This document shows positions 24,950 to 33,148 of a DNA stretch of 64,000 bases, one piece after another. Below the pieces are notes generated by a model. That model saw only the letters and a program-made list of their open reading frames with translations, had not been told where the DNA came from and made no database searches. The DNA lies in NCBI RefSeq assembly GCF_050496545.1, contig NZ_JBNVZV010000004.1, forward strand, positions 1 through 64,000, in the 5' to 3' direction. The translations under genes and the position numbers were made by a program. The DNA comes from Phycicoccus avicenniae_A. Its GTDB lineage: Bacteria > Actinomycetota > Actinomycetes > Actinomycetales > Dermatophilaceae. Every line of letters begins with the position of its first letter. Within the stretch, counting starts at the first letter, position 1.

Positions 24950-25503
24950 GCGATGCCGCCCGCCCCGGGCGCCTGCTCTGCGTAGGGGGTGCTCCCGGGG
25001 CCGGCAAGACCACCGTCGGGCGGCTCGTCGCGCGGGCCGCCCGCGCGGCGCTCGTCGACCTCGACAGCGTGACCACGCCGCTCGTCGACGCCGTCGCGGC
25101 GTCGGCCGGTGACGCCGCCGACCTCGACGCGCCCCGGTACGCGGCGCTGCGGGATGCGCGGTACGCCTGTCTCGCAGACGTGTCCGCGGACTGCATCGCT
25201 GCCGGTGTGGACGTGGTCGTCGTCGCGCCGTTCACCCGGGAGGCCACGGGCGCGACGTGGAGCGCCTGGGGGAGGGCCACCGGGGCGTCGGACGTCACGA
25301 CCTGCTGGCTCGACGTCGACCCGGCCGTCGTGGTCGAGCGGGTCGCGGCGCGGGGCCTGCCGCGCGACGTCGCCAAGGCCGGCCGGCAGCCCGAGCGGGT
25401 GGTCGTGGCGCCCGACTCCGTCGACCTGCTGCTCGACACCGGGCCGGCAGGCCCCGAGGAGCTGGCCGCGCGCGTGCTGGCGGGGTGGTCGTCGCCGTCG
25501 TGA
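24946..25503 (+). CDS. P-loop kinase-like protein
   Basis: 185 residues. Walker A GGAPGAGKTTVGRLV near the N-terminus, a Walker B-like VDVVVVAPFT, and a lid region with Arg residues (RGLPRDVAKAGRQPERV). It resembles small nucleotide/sugar kinases (gluconate kinase or AAA_33 type). ATG overlaps the aldolase stop by ATGA, so it belongs to the sugar regulon. It may phosphorylate a pathway intermediate; substrate unknown. Confidence 0.8.
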   Translation: MSDAARPGRLLCVGGAPGAGKTTVGRLVARAARAALVDLDSVTTPLVDAVAASAGDAADLDAPRYAALRDARYACLADVSADCIAAGVDVVVVAPFTREATGATWSAWGRATGASDVTTCWLDVDPAVVVERVAARGLPRDVAKAGRQPERVVVAPDSVDLLLDTGPAGPEELAARVLAGWSSPS

Positions 25504-25525
25504 GGGCGGTGGCACGATGGCGCCC

Positions 25526-26386
25526 ATGAGCGACGACGCGGTCGACCGGGCCCAGCGGGCGCTGGAGGAAGGCATCTTGCGGGACTTCGGGACCGCGATG
25601 TCCTACGGCGCCTACCTCGACCTCGACACCCTGCTGTCGGCGCAGCACCCGCGCAGCGAGCCGGTGCAGCACGACGAGCTGCTGTTCATCGTGCAGCACC
25701 AGGTGTCCGAGCTCTGGCTCAAGCTCCTGCTCCACGAGCTGCGTTCGGCGCGAACGCTGCTCGCATCCGACGAGCTCGCGCCGGCCCTCAAGCGGCTGGC
25801 CCGGGTCAAGCACGTGCAACGCCAGCTCGTCGACATGTGGGACGTCCTGGCCACCCTCACCCCGAGCGAGTACTCGCTCATCCGGCCCTTCCTCGCGACG
25901 AGCTCGGGCTTCCAGAGCGACCAGTACCGGGCGGTCGAGTTCCTGCTCGGCAACAAGAACGCCGACATGCTCCGCGTCTTCGAGCACGACGCGCGCGCCC
26001 ACGGCGGGCTGTCCTCGCTGCTCGCCGAGCCGACGCTCTACGACGAGTTCCTGCGGCTGCTCGCGCGGCGCGGGTACGCCGTCCCCGCGTCCGTCCTCGA
26101 CCGCGACGTCACACAGCCGTACCGGCTCGACCCGGACCTCGTCGCCGTCTTCGCGTCCGTCTACGCCGCACCGGACGAGCACTGGGGCGTGTACGAGACC
26201 TGCGAGGAGCTGGTCGACGTCGAGGACCTGTTCCAGCAGTGGCGTTTCCGTCATCTCCAGGTCGTGACGCGGACCATCGGCCACAAGACCGGGACCGGCG
26301 GGTCGAGCGGCGTCGACTTCCTGCGCCGCGCCCTCGACCTCACCTTCTTCCCCGAGCTCTACGAGGTGCGCACGCAGGTCGGGTGA
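25526..26386 (+). CDS. kynA: Tryptophan 2,3-dioxygenase
   Basis: 286 residues. Haem enzyme opening the indole ring of L-tryptophan to N-formylkynurenine, first step of the kynurenine route. Motifs: MSYGAYLDLDTLL, HDELLFIVQHQVSELWLKLL (substrate pocket), SEYSLIRPFLATSSGFQSDQYR, and RTIGHKTGTGGSSGVDFL with the proximal haem His. Start ATG at 25526; an in-frame ATG at 25517 would add three residues. No kynureninase or formamidase follows, so the rest of the pathway lies outside the window. Ends one base before the convergent VWA gene. Confidence 0.93.
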   Translation: MSDDAVDRAQRALEEGILRDFGTAMSYGAYLDLDTLLSAQHPRSEPVQHDELLFIVQHQVSELWLKLLLHELRSARTLLASDELAPALKRLARVKHVQRQLVDMWDVLATLTPSEYSLIRPFLATSSGFQSDQYRAVEFLLGNKNADMLRVFEHDARAHGGLSSLLAEPTLYDEFLRLLARRGYAVPASVLDRDVTQPYRLDPDLVAVFASVYAAPDEHWGVYETCEELVDVEDLFQQWRFRHLQVVTRTIGHKTGTGGSSGVDFLRRALDLTFFPELYEVRTQVG

Positions 26387-26387
26387 G

Positions 26388-28256
26388 TCAGGCCCGTCGG
26401 CGCGCCCTGGCGACCAGGGCGGCGGCCCCCGCCACGAGCAGCAGGGCCGCGCCGACACCCCAGGCGACCCACCCACGTCCTGCGTCGGTGGCACGGTCCG
26501 GCCGGCTCGGTGCGGCGGCGGCGGGTGTGGTGGCCGCCGGCGACGAGGCCCCGACGGACGGTGCGGCCGCCGCCGCACGGTACCGAGGCGCCCCCGCCGG
26601 CTCGCCCGTGGTCTCCAGGGTGAAGGTGACCCGCATCGGGACGGCCGCGGAGTCGTCGAGCGAGGGGACGGAGACGGCGGCGTAGTACTGGCCGGCGAGC
26701 GAGGCGAACCTCGTCGCGAGCTCCTCGCGGTTGCGGTAGCGCACGGGCGCCAGCTCGCGGACCGCCGGTCGGTCCTCGGCGCCCACCGGTTGGAGCGGGT
26801 CGCTGCCCGAGCGGACGTTGCCGCGCGTGGGGTCGTACAGCCGCACGTCGTAGAGGGGCCCGCTCGCGCTGCCCCCGCCGACGGGGCGGACCGAGTCGAC
26901 GGTGAGCCGCACGCCCTGTCCCCAGTCGACCGGGAAGCGGTAGAAGATCGTCTCGCCGCCCACGAAGGTCTCGGTGAAGGTGCCGTCCGACAGGGGCGTG
27001 GCGTCGGAGAAGGTGGTCCCTCCGACGACCTCCTGCGGCGTCCCGTCGGAGCGGGCCGGCTCGGGGGTGGGGACCGGTGCGGGGTCCGGCAGCGCGTCGG
27101 CGCCGTCGACGGGCGGCTCCTCGAGGACGAGCAGCTCGGCGTCGACGGGGTCCTTCCCGCCGGCGACCCGGTCCACCTCGAGGTCGAGCGACACAGCGGT
27201 GCCGCATCCCTCGGAGTGGCCGCCGTCGAGGGCGATGGAGTCGGCGACGACGTAGGCGAGCGAGGACAGGCCGAGGCGCTCGGCCCGGCCCGGGAGGTTC
27301 GTGCACGACGTGCCGTCCGGCGCGGTCGCGCGGAACCGGAGGTCCTCGGCGTTGTAGCCACCCCCGTCGAGGTCGACCGCGGGGCGGGCGGACACCGAGA
27401 CGTGGAGGGTCGAGCCGGGCACGGTGCGTCGCAGCGTGTAGTGCCGTGCGCCGGCGCCGGTCGTGAACGTGTCGACGTACTGCCCCGCGGTCAGATCCGG
27501 GGCGCCCGACGGCGCGGGCGTGCCCGTGACCCGTGTGCCCGAGACGGTGAAGGCCCGGGCGGCCCGGACCGAGATGCGGGCCAGGTCGGCCGTCAGCTGG
27601 TCGGCGTCGGCCGCGTCGTAGTAGGTGCCGTTGCCCGCCCGGGCGATGCACTGGAGCTGCCGGCGGGCGGCGGCGCCCACACCGAAGCCCACGGTGTCGA
27701 TGCGCAGGTCGATGCCGGCGCCCACGAGCCGGCGCACGACGGGGCAGGGGTCGGGGACGCAGGACTCCTCACCGTCCGAGACGAGGACCACGGTGCGCTT
27801 GCCGGTGGGTCCGAGGTCGTCGAGGGCCTGCTCGAGCGAGAGGGCGATCGGTGTCTCGCCGACCGCGCGGACCCGGCCGACGGCGGTGGTGAGGGCGACG
27901 CGGTCGAGCGGCCCGACGGGGACCTCCAGCCGGGTGTCGGCGCAGGCGGCCTTCGTCGGCTTCCCGCCGCCGTCGACCCGGGCGCCGTAGACCCGCAGCC
28001 CGACCCGCGTCTCCTCCGGTAGCCGTCGCACGACGCCGGTCAGGGCCTTCTTCGCGGCCTCCACCTTGGTCAGGCCGGACGGGTCGGGCCGCTTCATCGA
28101 GCCGGAGGCGTCGAGGAGGAGCAGGACGCTGCTCGCCGCGGCCGGCCCCGGAGTGGGCGCGGGGGCGGCCGGTGAGGGCGCGGCCGCGGCGACGAGGCCG
28201 CCGAGCGCCAGGAGTGCCGTGACCGCGGCGCGGCGCGGCGTCGTGCGGATGGTCAT
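26388..28256 (-). CDS. Secreted, membrane-anchored VWA-domain protein (copy 1)
   Basis: 622 residues. Signal peptide (about 1-31), von Willebrand factor A domain (about 43-225) with the MIDAS motif DASGSM (Asp49), the Thr in GETPIA and the Asp in LVSDGEESC. Then a long beta-rich region with VVGGTTFSDATPL and GETIFYRFPVDWGQG, a Pro/Ala linker and a C-terminal membrane helix (about 595-618) ending in RARRRA. Topology: domain outside, anchored by the tail. Paralogue of the 31.1 kb gene, sharing ACADT, CVPDPCP and the GTYYDA stretch. Function unknown: metal-dependent adhesion or assembly is the family theme. Confidence 0.85.
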   Translation of the reverse strand: MTIRTTPRRAAVTALLALGGLVAAAAPSPAAPAPTPGPAAASSVLLLLDASGSMKRPDPSGLTKVEAAKKALTGVVRRLPEETRVGLRVYGARVDGGGKPTKAACADTRLEVPVGPLDRVALTTAVGRVRAVGETPIALSLEQALDDLGPTGKRTVVLVSDGEESCVPDPCPVVRRLVGAGIDLRIDTVGFGVGAAARRQLQCIARAGNGTYYDAADADQLTADLARISVRAARAFTVSGTRVTGTPAPSGAPDLTAGQYVDTFTTGAGARHYTLRRTVPGSTLHVSVSARPAVDLDGGGYNAEDLRFRATAPDGTSCTNLPGRAERLGLSSLAYVVADSIALDGGHSEGCGTAVSLDLEVDRVAGGKDPVDAELLVLEEPPVDGADALPDPAPVPTPEPARSDGTPQEVVGGTTFSDATPLSDGTFTETFVGGETIFYRFPVDWGQGVRLTVDSVRPVGGGSASGPLYDVRLYDPTRGNVRSGSDPLQPVGAEDRPAVRELAPVRYRNREELATRFASLAGQYYAAVSVPSLDDSAAVPMRVTFTLETTGEPAGAPRYRAAAAAPSVGASSPAATTPAAAAPSRPDRATDAGRGWVAWGVGAALLLVAGAAALVARARRRA

Positions 28257-28275
28257 CGTGGGTCCCCTCCGGATG

Positions 28276-28317
28276 TTTGCGATCGCGAATCTACTTATTC
28301 GCGATCGCGAACGTCAA
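28276..28317 (-). promoter_or_regulatory. Promoter with two operators, VWA copy 1
   Basis: Minus strand: -35 TTGACG (28312-28317), operator TTCGCGATCGCGAA (28298-28311) in the spacer, -10 TAGATT (28288-28293; 18-base spacing), second operator copy (28276-28289) overlapping the -10 and start site. GGAGGGG precedes the ATG. Nearly identical to the promoter at 33060-33100. Confidence 0.75.
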
Positions 28318-28402
28318 GTCCTCTCGCCCATCCTCGCGAGTGGGCGGCCGCAGGACGAGCCGGATCGCGGGAACCCGCAACCGGACGGTGTCCGGGCGCG
28401 GC

Positions 28403-28408
28403 TAGGGT
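28403..28408 (+). promoter_or_regulatory. Leaderless -10 box of the PfkB-like gene
   Basis: TAGGGT, six bases before the ATG at 28415. Confidence 0.5.
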
Positions 28409-28414
28409 CGGCGC

Positions 28415-29344
28415 ATGGCCGCCCCCCGTGTCATCCACACCGCCCAGGCCCTCGTCGACGCGGTGCTCGAGATCCCGGCCCTGCCCGCCCGCGGCGGGAA
28501 CGTCATGGCCGAGTCCTACCGGCGCTACGCCGGGGGAGCGGTGACCATCCTCCTCGCCGCCGCGCGCTCCGGCGCCCACGCGGTGCACGCCGGGGCGGTG
28601 GGCACCGGCCCGAACGGCGACATCGTGCGCGCCGCGCTCGCGGCCGACGGCGTCGAGGTGTCGGCGCCGCCCGTCCCGGACGTCGACACCGGGGTCTGCG
28701 TCGTCCTCGTCGAACCCACCGCCGAGCGGACCTTCGTCACGACCCTCGGCGCGGAGCGCACCATCACGCCGGAGTCGCTGCAGACGAGCGAGCCGCGGCC
28801 GGGCGACCTCGTCTGCGTCAGCGGCTACAGCCTGCTCGGACGCACCCGCGACCCGCTCGTCGCGTGGCTGACGTCCCTGCCCGACGGGGTCGTCGTCGTC
28901 CTCGACCCCGGCGCCGCGCTCGTCGAGGTGGACGCGGCCGTCCGCGACACCGTGCTCCGCCGCACGGACGTCTGGACCGGCAACACCGACGAGGCCGACG
29001 CGCTGGCCGGGGTGCGGGGCATCCGCGAGGCCGTCCAGGTCGTCGCCGGGATGCTGCGCCCCGACGCCGTCACCATCGTGCGCGACGGGCCGCGCGGCTG
29101 CCTCGTGCGTGAGGGGTCCGAGCAGGTCTTCGTCCCGGGCCATCCGCGTCGGCCGGTCGACACCAACGGCGCCGGCGACACCCACACCGGGGTGCTGCTC
29201 GCCGAGCGCGCGGCCGGACTGTCGTGGACGGAGGCGGCGGCCCGGGCCAACGCCGCGGGCGCCCTCAAGGTCACCCGCCGCGGCCCGGACACCGCACCGA
29301 CCCGCGCGGAGATCGACGCCTTCCTCGCGGGCCGTCCGGCCTGA
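28415..29344 (+). CDS. PfkB/ribokinase-family sugar kinase
   Basis: 309 residues. Opens with VIHTAQALVDAVLEIPALP, contains RRYAGGAVTILLAAARSG (substrate site), DLVCVSGYSL, VLDPGAALVEV, TGNTDEADAL, and the catalytic NGAGDTHTGVLLAE with Asp about 254. The lid strand is RGGNVMAESY. Ribokinase-type rather than FruK-type; the sugar or nucleoside substrate is not evident. Leaderless promoter. It stands between the VWA gene (divergent) and the HTH-kinase pair (33 bases downstream). Confidence 0.85.
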   Translation: MAAPRVIHTAQALVDAVLEIPALPARGGNVMAESYRRYAGGAVTILLAAARSGAHAVHAGAVGTGPNGDIVRAALAADGVEVSAPPVPDVDTGVCVVLVEPTAERTFVTTLGAERTITPESLQTSEPRPGDLVCVSGYSLLGRTRDPLVAWLTSLPDGVVVVLDPGAALVEVDAAVRDTVLRRTDVWTGNTDEADALAGVRGIREAVQVVAGMLRPDAVTIVRDGPRGCLVREGSEQVFVPGHPRRPVDTNGAGDTHTGVLLAERAAGLSWTEAAARANAAGALKVTRRGPDTAPTRAEIDAFLAGRPA

Positions 29345-29376
29345 ACCGGTCCGCGGCCCGTGCCAGACTGGCGCGC

Positions 29377-29826
29377 GTGAGCCCGGCCGACGCCCTCGAG
29401 CAGCAGCGCACCCTCTACGGGGCGCCGCTCTCCGAGCTCGCCGCCGAGGCCACCGGAGCGCTCGGGCTCACCCAGGGCCGGCTCGCCGAGGTGCTCGGCC
29501 TCTCGGCGCCGATGCTCTCGCAGCTGCTCAGCGGGCAGCGGGTCAAGATCGGCAACCCCGCTGTCGTGCACCGGCTCCAGGCCGTCCTCACCCTCGCCCG
29601 CCAGGCGTCCGGGCTGCCGGCGGACGCCGTCGCGACCCGGCTCGCCCAGATCCGGGCCGAGCAGCCCACCCTCACCGGCGACGCCGCTTCCGACGCCACG
29701 GCCGCGGCCCGCGCGCTCGCCCGGGTGGTGCCCGCCGACGAGCTGCTCGCCGCCGCGGGAGAGGTGCGCTCGGCGCCCCTCGCCGACCTCCTCCGTCAGG
29801 CCGCGGACCTCGCTGCCCGTGGGTGA
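29377..29826 (+). CDS. XRE-like helix-turn-helix DNA-binding protein
   Basis: 149 residues from GTG at 29377. The helix-turn-helix is LGLTQGRLAEVLGLSAPMLSQLLSGQRVKIGNPAVVHRL, split by a Gly as in XRE/Cro proteins, followed by an alanine-rich C-terminal half with two amphipathic helices. It overlaps the Ser/Thr kinase gene by eight bases, so the two are probably made together; the kinase may phosphorylate it (inference). Candidate regulator of the twin VWA promoters that flank it. CAGACT lies seven bases upstream, a weak leaderless box. Confidence 0.8.
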   Translation: MSPADALEQQRTLYGAPLSELAAEATGALGLTQGRLAEVLGLSAPMLSQLLSGQRVKIGNPAVVHRLQAVLTLARQASGLPADAVATRLAQIRAEQPTLTGDAASDATAAARALARVVPADELLAAAGEVRSAPLADLLRQAADLAARG

Positions 29827-31129
29827 GGTGTTCGCCGGGAGGTACGAGCTCGTCGACCTCATCGGGGAAGGGGGGATGGGCTCGGTCTGGCGCGTGTGGG
29901 ACCGGCGCGAGCAGCGGGTCGTCGCGGCCAAGGTGCTCAAGCAGTCCGACGCCGTCTCGCTCCTGCGGTTCGTCCGCGAGCAGGCCGTGCGGGTCCGGCA
30001 CCCGCACGTCCTCACCCCGCTCGGCTGGGCGGGCGAGGACGACCGTGTCCTCTTCACGATGCCGGTCGTCGACGGCGGGTCGGCCGCCACGCTCGTCGGC
30101 GACCACGGCCCGCTGCCACCGGTGCTCGTCGCCGAGCTGCTGCGCCAGCTGCTCTCGGCGCTGGAGTCCGTGCACGGCGCCGGCATGGTGCACCGCGACG
30201 TCAAGCCGGCCAACCTGCTGCTGGTGGCGACCGGCACCGGCCGGCCGCACGCCCTGCTCACCGACTTCGGCATCGCCGTCGACGACCGGGTGCCCCGGTT
30301 CACGCACACCGGTGGGGTGACCGGCACACCGGGCTACATCGCACCGGAGGCGGAGCTGGGCGCCGACCCCACCCCGGCGGTCGACCTCTACGCGGCCGGC
30401 CAGGTCGCGAGGGCGCTGCTCACCGGCACCCGCCCGAGCGACCCGGCAGCGGCCACGCTGCCCATGGGGACACCCGATGCCCTGCGCGCGGCGGTCGAGG
30501 CCCTCACCGACCCCGAGCCGTCGGCGCGACCGTCCTCGGCGCGGGCAGCCCGTGAGCTGCTGGCGGTGCCCGCGCTCGCGTGGTCGGAGGCGGCGCTCGG
30601 CGAGGTCGAGGTCCTCACCCACGTGCCGCCGCTCGGGGACGGCCGACCCCAGGTGCGCGTCGAGCCCGACGACGACCTGCCGACCCGGGTCGCGACCCCC
30701 ACCCTGCCTCCCGCGGCGGAGCCGCCGACGCCCGCGCCGCGTGCGTCGGACGCGTTGTCCCCGAACCGGACCGGGGCCCGCCGACCGCTGGTGGCCGCGA
30801 TCCTCGCGGTCGCCCTCCTGGGCGGCGGCGTCACGTGGTGGGCGGTGGGGCGTGACGGCGGCCCCGGGCCGTCCACCACCCCGTCCCCGTCCGTCGGCTC
30901 GTCCGGACCCGCCACGCCGAGCGGCACGCCGACGCCGAGCGCGGCCACACCGTCGCCCACGCCGTCGACGACGCAGGGGAGCGTCTCGGTGGGCACGGTC
31001 GTCGTGGCCGTCGGGCAGGAGTGCTCGTTCAGCGACGTCGGGCTGCGCGAGGAGACCGTCGACGGCGACCCCGTGGTCTGCCGGCAGCGACCCGACGGCC
31101 GCTACGCCTGGGACCCGCCCGGCGGCTGA
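29819..31129 (+). CDS. Membrane Ser/Thr protein kinase (PknB-like)
   Basis: 436 residues. Kinase domain (about 8-265): GEGGMGSVW glycine loop, VAAKVL with Lys38, HRDVKPANLL with Asp127, DFG 149-151, activation segment GVTGTPGYIAPEA. Then a Pro-rich juxtamembrane part, one membrane helix (about 322-343), and a short outer segment rich in Ser/Thr/Pro ending with a two-Cys motif (about 402-436). It has no PASTA repeats, so the outer part is a small, distinct sensor. GTG start in the XRE gene end. Its last 28 bases overlap the convergent VWA copy 2. Confidence 0.9.
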   Translation: MGEVFAGRYELVDLIGEGGMGSVWRVWDRREQRVVAAKVLKQSDAVSLLRFVREQAVRVRHPHVLTPLGWAGEDDRVLFTMPVVDGGSAATLVGDHGPLPPVLVAELLRQLLSALESVHGAGMVHRDVKPANLLLVATGTGRPHALLTDFGIAVDDRVPRFTHTGGVTGTPGYIAPEAELGADPTPAVDLYAAGQVARALLTGTRPSDPAAATLPMGTPDALRAAVEALTDPEPSARPSSARAARELLAVPALAWSEAALGEVEVLTHVPPLGDGRPQVRVEPDDDLPTRVATPTLPPAAEPPTPAPRASDALSPNRTGARRPLVAAILAVALLGGGVTWWAVGRDGGPGPSTTPSPSVGSSGPATPSGTPTPSAATPSPTPSTTQGSVSVGTVVVAVGQECSFSDVGLREETVDGDPVVCRQRPDGRYAWDPPGG

Positions 31130-33042
31130 GCCGTCGCCCGACCGCGGCGCAGCGCGTAGAGCACACCGCCGGCGCCGAGGAGCGCCACGAGACCGCCCCC
31201 CGCGACGAGCGGCCACGGGCTGCCGTCGTCCTCCTCGCGGGCCGGGCCGGACGCCACGGGCGTGGCCGACGTCGACGGCGTGGGGGAGGGGCTCGCGGAC
31301 GGTCCGGACGTCGAGACCGCGCCGGCGTACTGCGGTGCGCCGGTGGGTGTTCCCTCGACCGAGACCCTGAGGCGGATGTCGACCGGGGCCGCGCTGTCCT
31401 CGCCGTCGGGCTCGTACGTGCGGCCGACGGCGAAGTAGTGGTAGCCGGCGAGCGACGCCTTGCGCAGCTGCACGAACGAGTAGGCCCCGTTGCCGAAGGC
31501 GCGCCGGTTCGCCCAGCGCACCTCGGGCGTGTACTCGGTGAGCTGGAGCGAGGTTCCCGCCGGGCCGAGCGACCCGGCGTTGCGGGGCTCGCCCGAGGTG
31601 CGGGTGAGCACCGCGCGGTCGGGCGCGTAGACGTCGACGGCGAAGCCTGTGTACGAGGTCGACCCGAGGGTCAGCTTCTCGCCGGGCTCGGGGGCGTCGA
31701 CGGTGAGCGCAGCGCGCTGGCCCCAGTCGAGGCGCACCCGGTAGAAGATCTGCTCGGCGGGCAGGATGGTGTCCCGGTAGGTGCCGGGCGTCAGCGTCAG
31801 GGCGTCGGAGAACCCTCCGCCGCCGACGACCGTCTCGCCCGCGCCAGAGGCCGGCGCGATGAAGGGCTCGACCCCGGTCGGCTCGAGGGTGGGCGGCAGC
31901 GCGTCGGCACCGGTGACGGCCGGCTCCTCGATGTAGACGACCTCGACCGGCACGGCCTGGTCGACGCCCTTCGGCCGGTCGACGCTCACCCGCAGCGAGG
32001 TCGCGGTGTGGCAGGGGTCGGTGTCGGAGTCGTCCTTCGGACCGTCGACGCGGATCTGGGAGACGACCGCCTCGGTGCGACGGCCCGGGTCGAAGCGCAG
32101 GGCGTTGTCGTTGCCGCAGCGCCTCCCGTCCGCGGTGGTGACCGTGACGTCGAGCCGCTCGGTGGAGTAGTCGTCGGGGTTGGCGGGCGGTCGGGCGGTG
32201 AGGGAGAGGCGCATCGTCGAGCCGGCCGCCCGCTGCACCTCGTAGTACCGGGGCGCGGTGCCGAGCGCGAAGGAGTCGGTGTACTGCCCCGGCCGCAGGA
32301 CCGGTGCGGTCTCGGCCGTCTCGGTGGCGACCACGGGCGTCCCGCTCACCGTGAAGGGCCGGAGGGCGCGCTGCGAGAGCTTGCCGAGCGAGGCGGAGAG
32401 GGCGTCGGCGTCCTTCGCGTCGTAGTAGGTGCCGCGCCCGGCGTCGGCGATGCACTGCAGCTGCGCGCGGGCCTTCCCCGAGACGGCGAACCCGACCGTG
32501 TCGATCTGCAGGTCGACGCCGTCGGCGACCAGCTTCTTGACCGTGGGGCAGGGGTCGGGCACGCAGGACTCCTCGCCGTCGGAGACGAGGACGATGTTGC
32601 GCTTCCCGGTCGGCCCGAGGTCGGCGAGGGCCTGCTGCAGGGAGTACGCGATGGGCGTCTCACCCACGGCCGTGAAGCGGGAGACGGCCTTCGTGAGGGC
32701 CGGGCGGTCGAGGGCGCCGACGGGGACGACGTTCTGGGTGTCGGCGCACGCGGCCTTGGTCGGCTTCCCGTTGCTGTCGACCGTCGCGCCGTAGACGCGC
32801 AGCCCGACCTGGCTGCCCTCCGGCAGGGCCCCGACGACCGCGGTGAGTGCCTTCTTGGCCGCCTCGATCTTGGTCAGGCCCGACGGGTCCGGCTTCTTCA
32901 TCGAGCCCGAGGCGTCGAGCATCAGCAGGAGCCGCCCCGGGACGGGGTCGTCGGCGTGGCTCGGTGCCGCGAGGGCGACCCCGGTGACGAGGGCGAGCGT
33001 CGCGGCGAGGGCCGCGAGGCGGGACGTGCGGTGGTGTGGCAT
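31102..33042 (-). CDS. Secreted, membrane-anchored VWA-domain protein (copy 2)
   Basis: 646 residues. Signal peptide (about 1-30), VWA domain with MLDASGSMKKPDPSG (MIDAS Asp43), GETPIA and LVSDGEESCVPDPCP. Then the same beta-rich middle as copy 1 (VVGGGGFSDALTLTPGTY, EQIFYRVRLDWGQ), a Ser/Pro linker, a membrane helix (about 607-628) and a short basic tail. It is co-linear with copy 1, so it arose by duplication, yet the middle domains differ. ATG with GGGGAGGA upstream and a promoter matching copy 1. Confidence 0.85.
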   Translation of the reverse strand: MPHHRTSRLAALAATLALVTGVALAAPSHADDPVPGRLLLMLDASGSMKKPDPSGLTKIEAAKKALTAVVGALPEGSQVGLRVYGATVDSNGKPTKAACADTQNVVPVGALDRPALTKAVSRFTAVGETPIAYSLQQALADLGPTGKRNIVLVSDGEESCVPDPCPTVKKLVADGVDLQIDTVGFAVSGKARAQLQCIADAGRGTYYDAKDADALSASLGKLSQRALRPFTVSGTPVVATETAETAPVLRPGQYTDSFALGTAPRYYEVQRAAGSTMRLSLTARPPANPDDYSTERLDVTVTTADGRRCGNDNALRFDPGRRTEAVVSQIRVDGPKDDSDTDPCHTATSLRVSVDRPKGVDQAVPVEVVYIEEPAVTGADALPPTLEPTGVEPFIAPASGAGETVVGGGGFSDALTLTPGTYRDTILPAEQIFYRVRLDWGQRAALTVDAPEPGEKLTLGSTSYTGFAVDVYAPDRAVLTRTSGEPRNAGSLGPAGTSLQLTEYTPEVRWANRRAFGNGAYSFVQLRKASLAGYHYFAVGRTYEPDGEDSAAPVDIRLRVSVEGTPTGAPQYAGAVSTSGPSASPSPTPSTSATPVASGPAREEDDGSPWPLVAGGGLVALLGAGGVLYALRRGRATAQPPGGSQA

Positions 33043-33059
33043 CGGTTCCTCCCCTGGTG

Positions 33060-33100
33060 TTCGCTATCGCAAACATACTGTTCGCGATCGCGAACGTCAA
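33060..33100 (-). promoter_or_regulatory. Promoter with two operators, VWA copy 2
   Basis: Minus strand: -35 TTGACG (33095-33100), operator TTCGCGATCGCGAA (33081-33094) in the 17-base spacer, -10 TATGTT (33072-33077), second operator TTTGCGATAGCGAA (33060-33073). Same architecture as 28276-28317. Confidence 0.8.
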
Positions 33101-33148
33101 TCCGGTGCGACCGCCAGCGTAGGCGGTCGCACCGGCTCGACGGCCAGG

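Noticed and set aside
16724..25503. A sulfoquinovose (sulfo-glycolysis) locus, because of YihT-like aldolases
   Set aside because: No sulfoquinovosidase, isomerase or sulfolactaldehyde reductase; a non-sulfonated ketose fits the two kinases better.
29672..32455. A 927-residue minus-strand open frame across the Ser/Thr kinase and VWA copy 2
   Set aside because: Arg/Gly/Ala/Pro-rich product without domains, lying antisense or out of frame to two well-supported genes; a GC-content shadow.
28276..33100. The GCGATCGC palindromes as phage attachment sites
   Set aside because: No integrase, and both sit precisely within promoters in front of paralogous genes.
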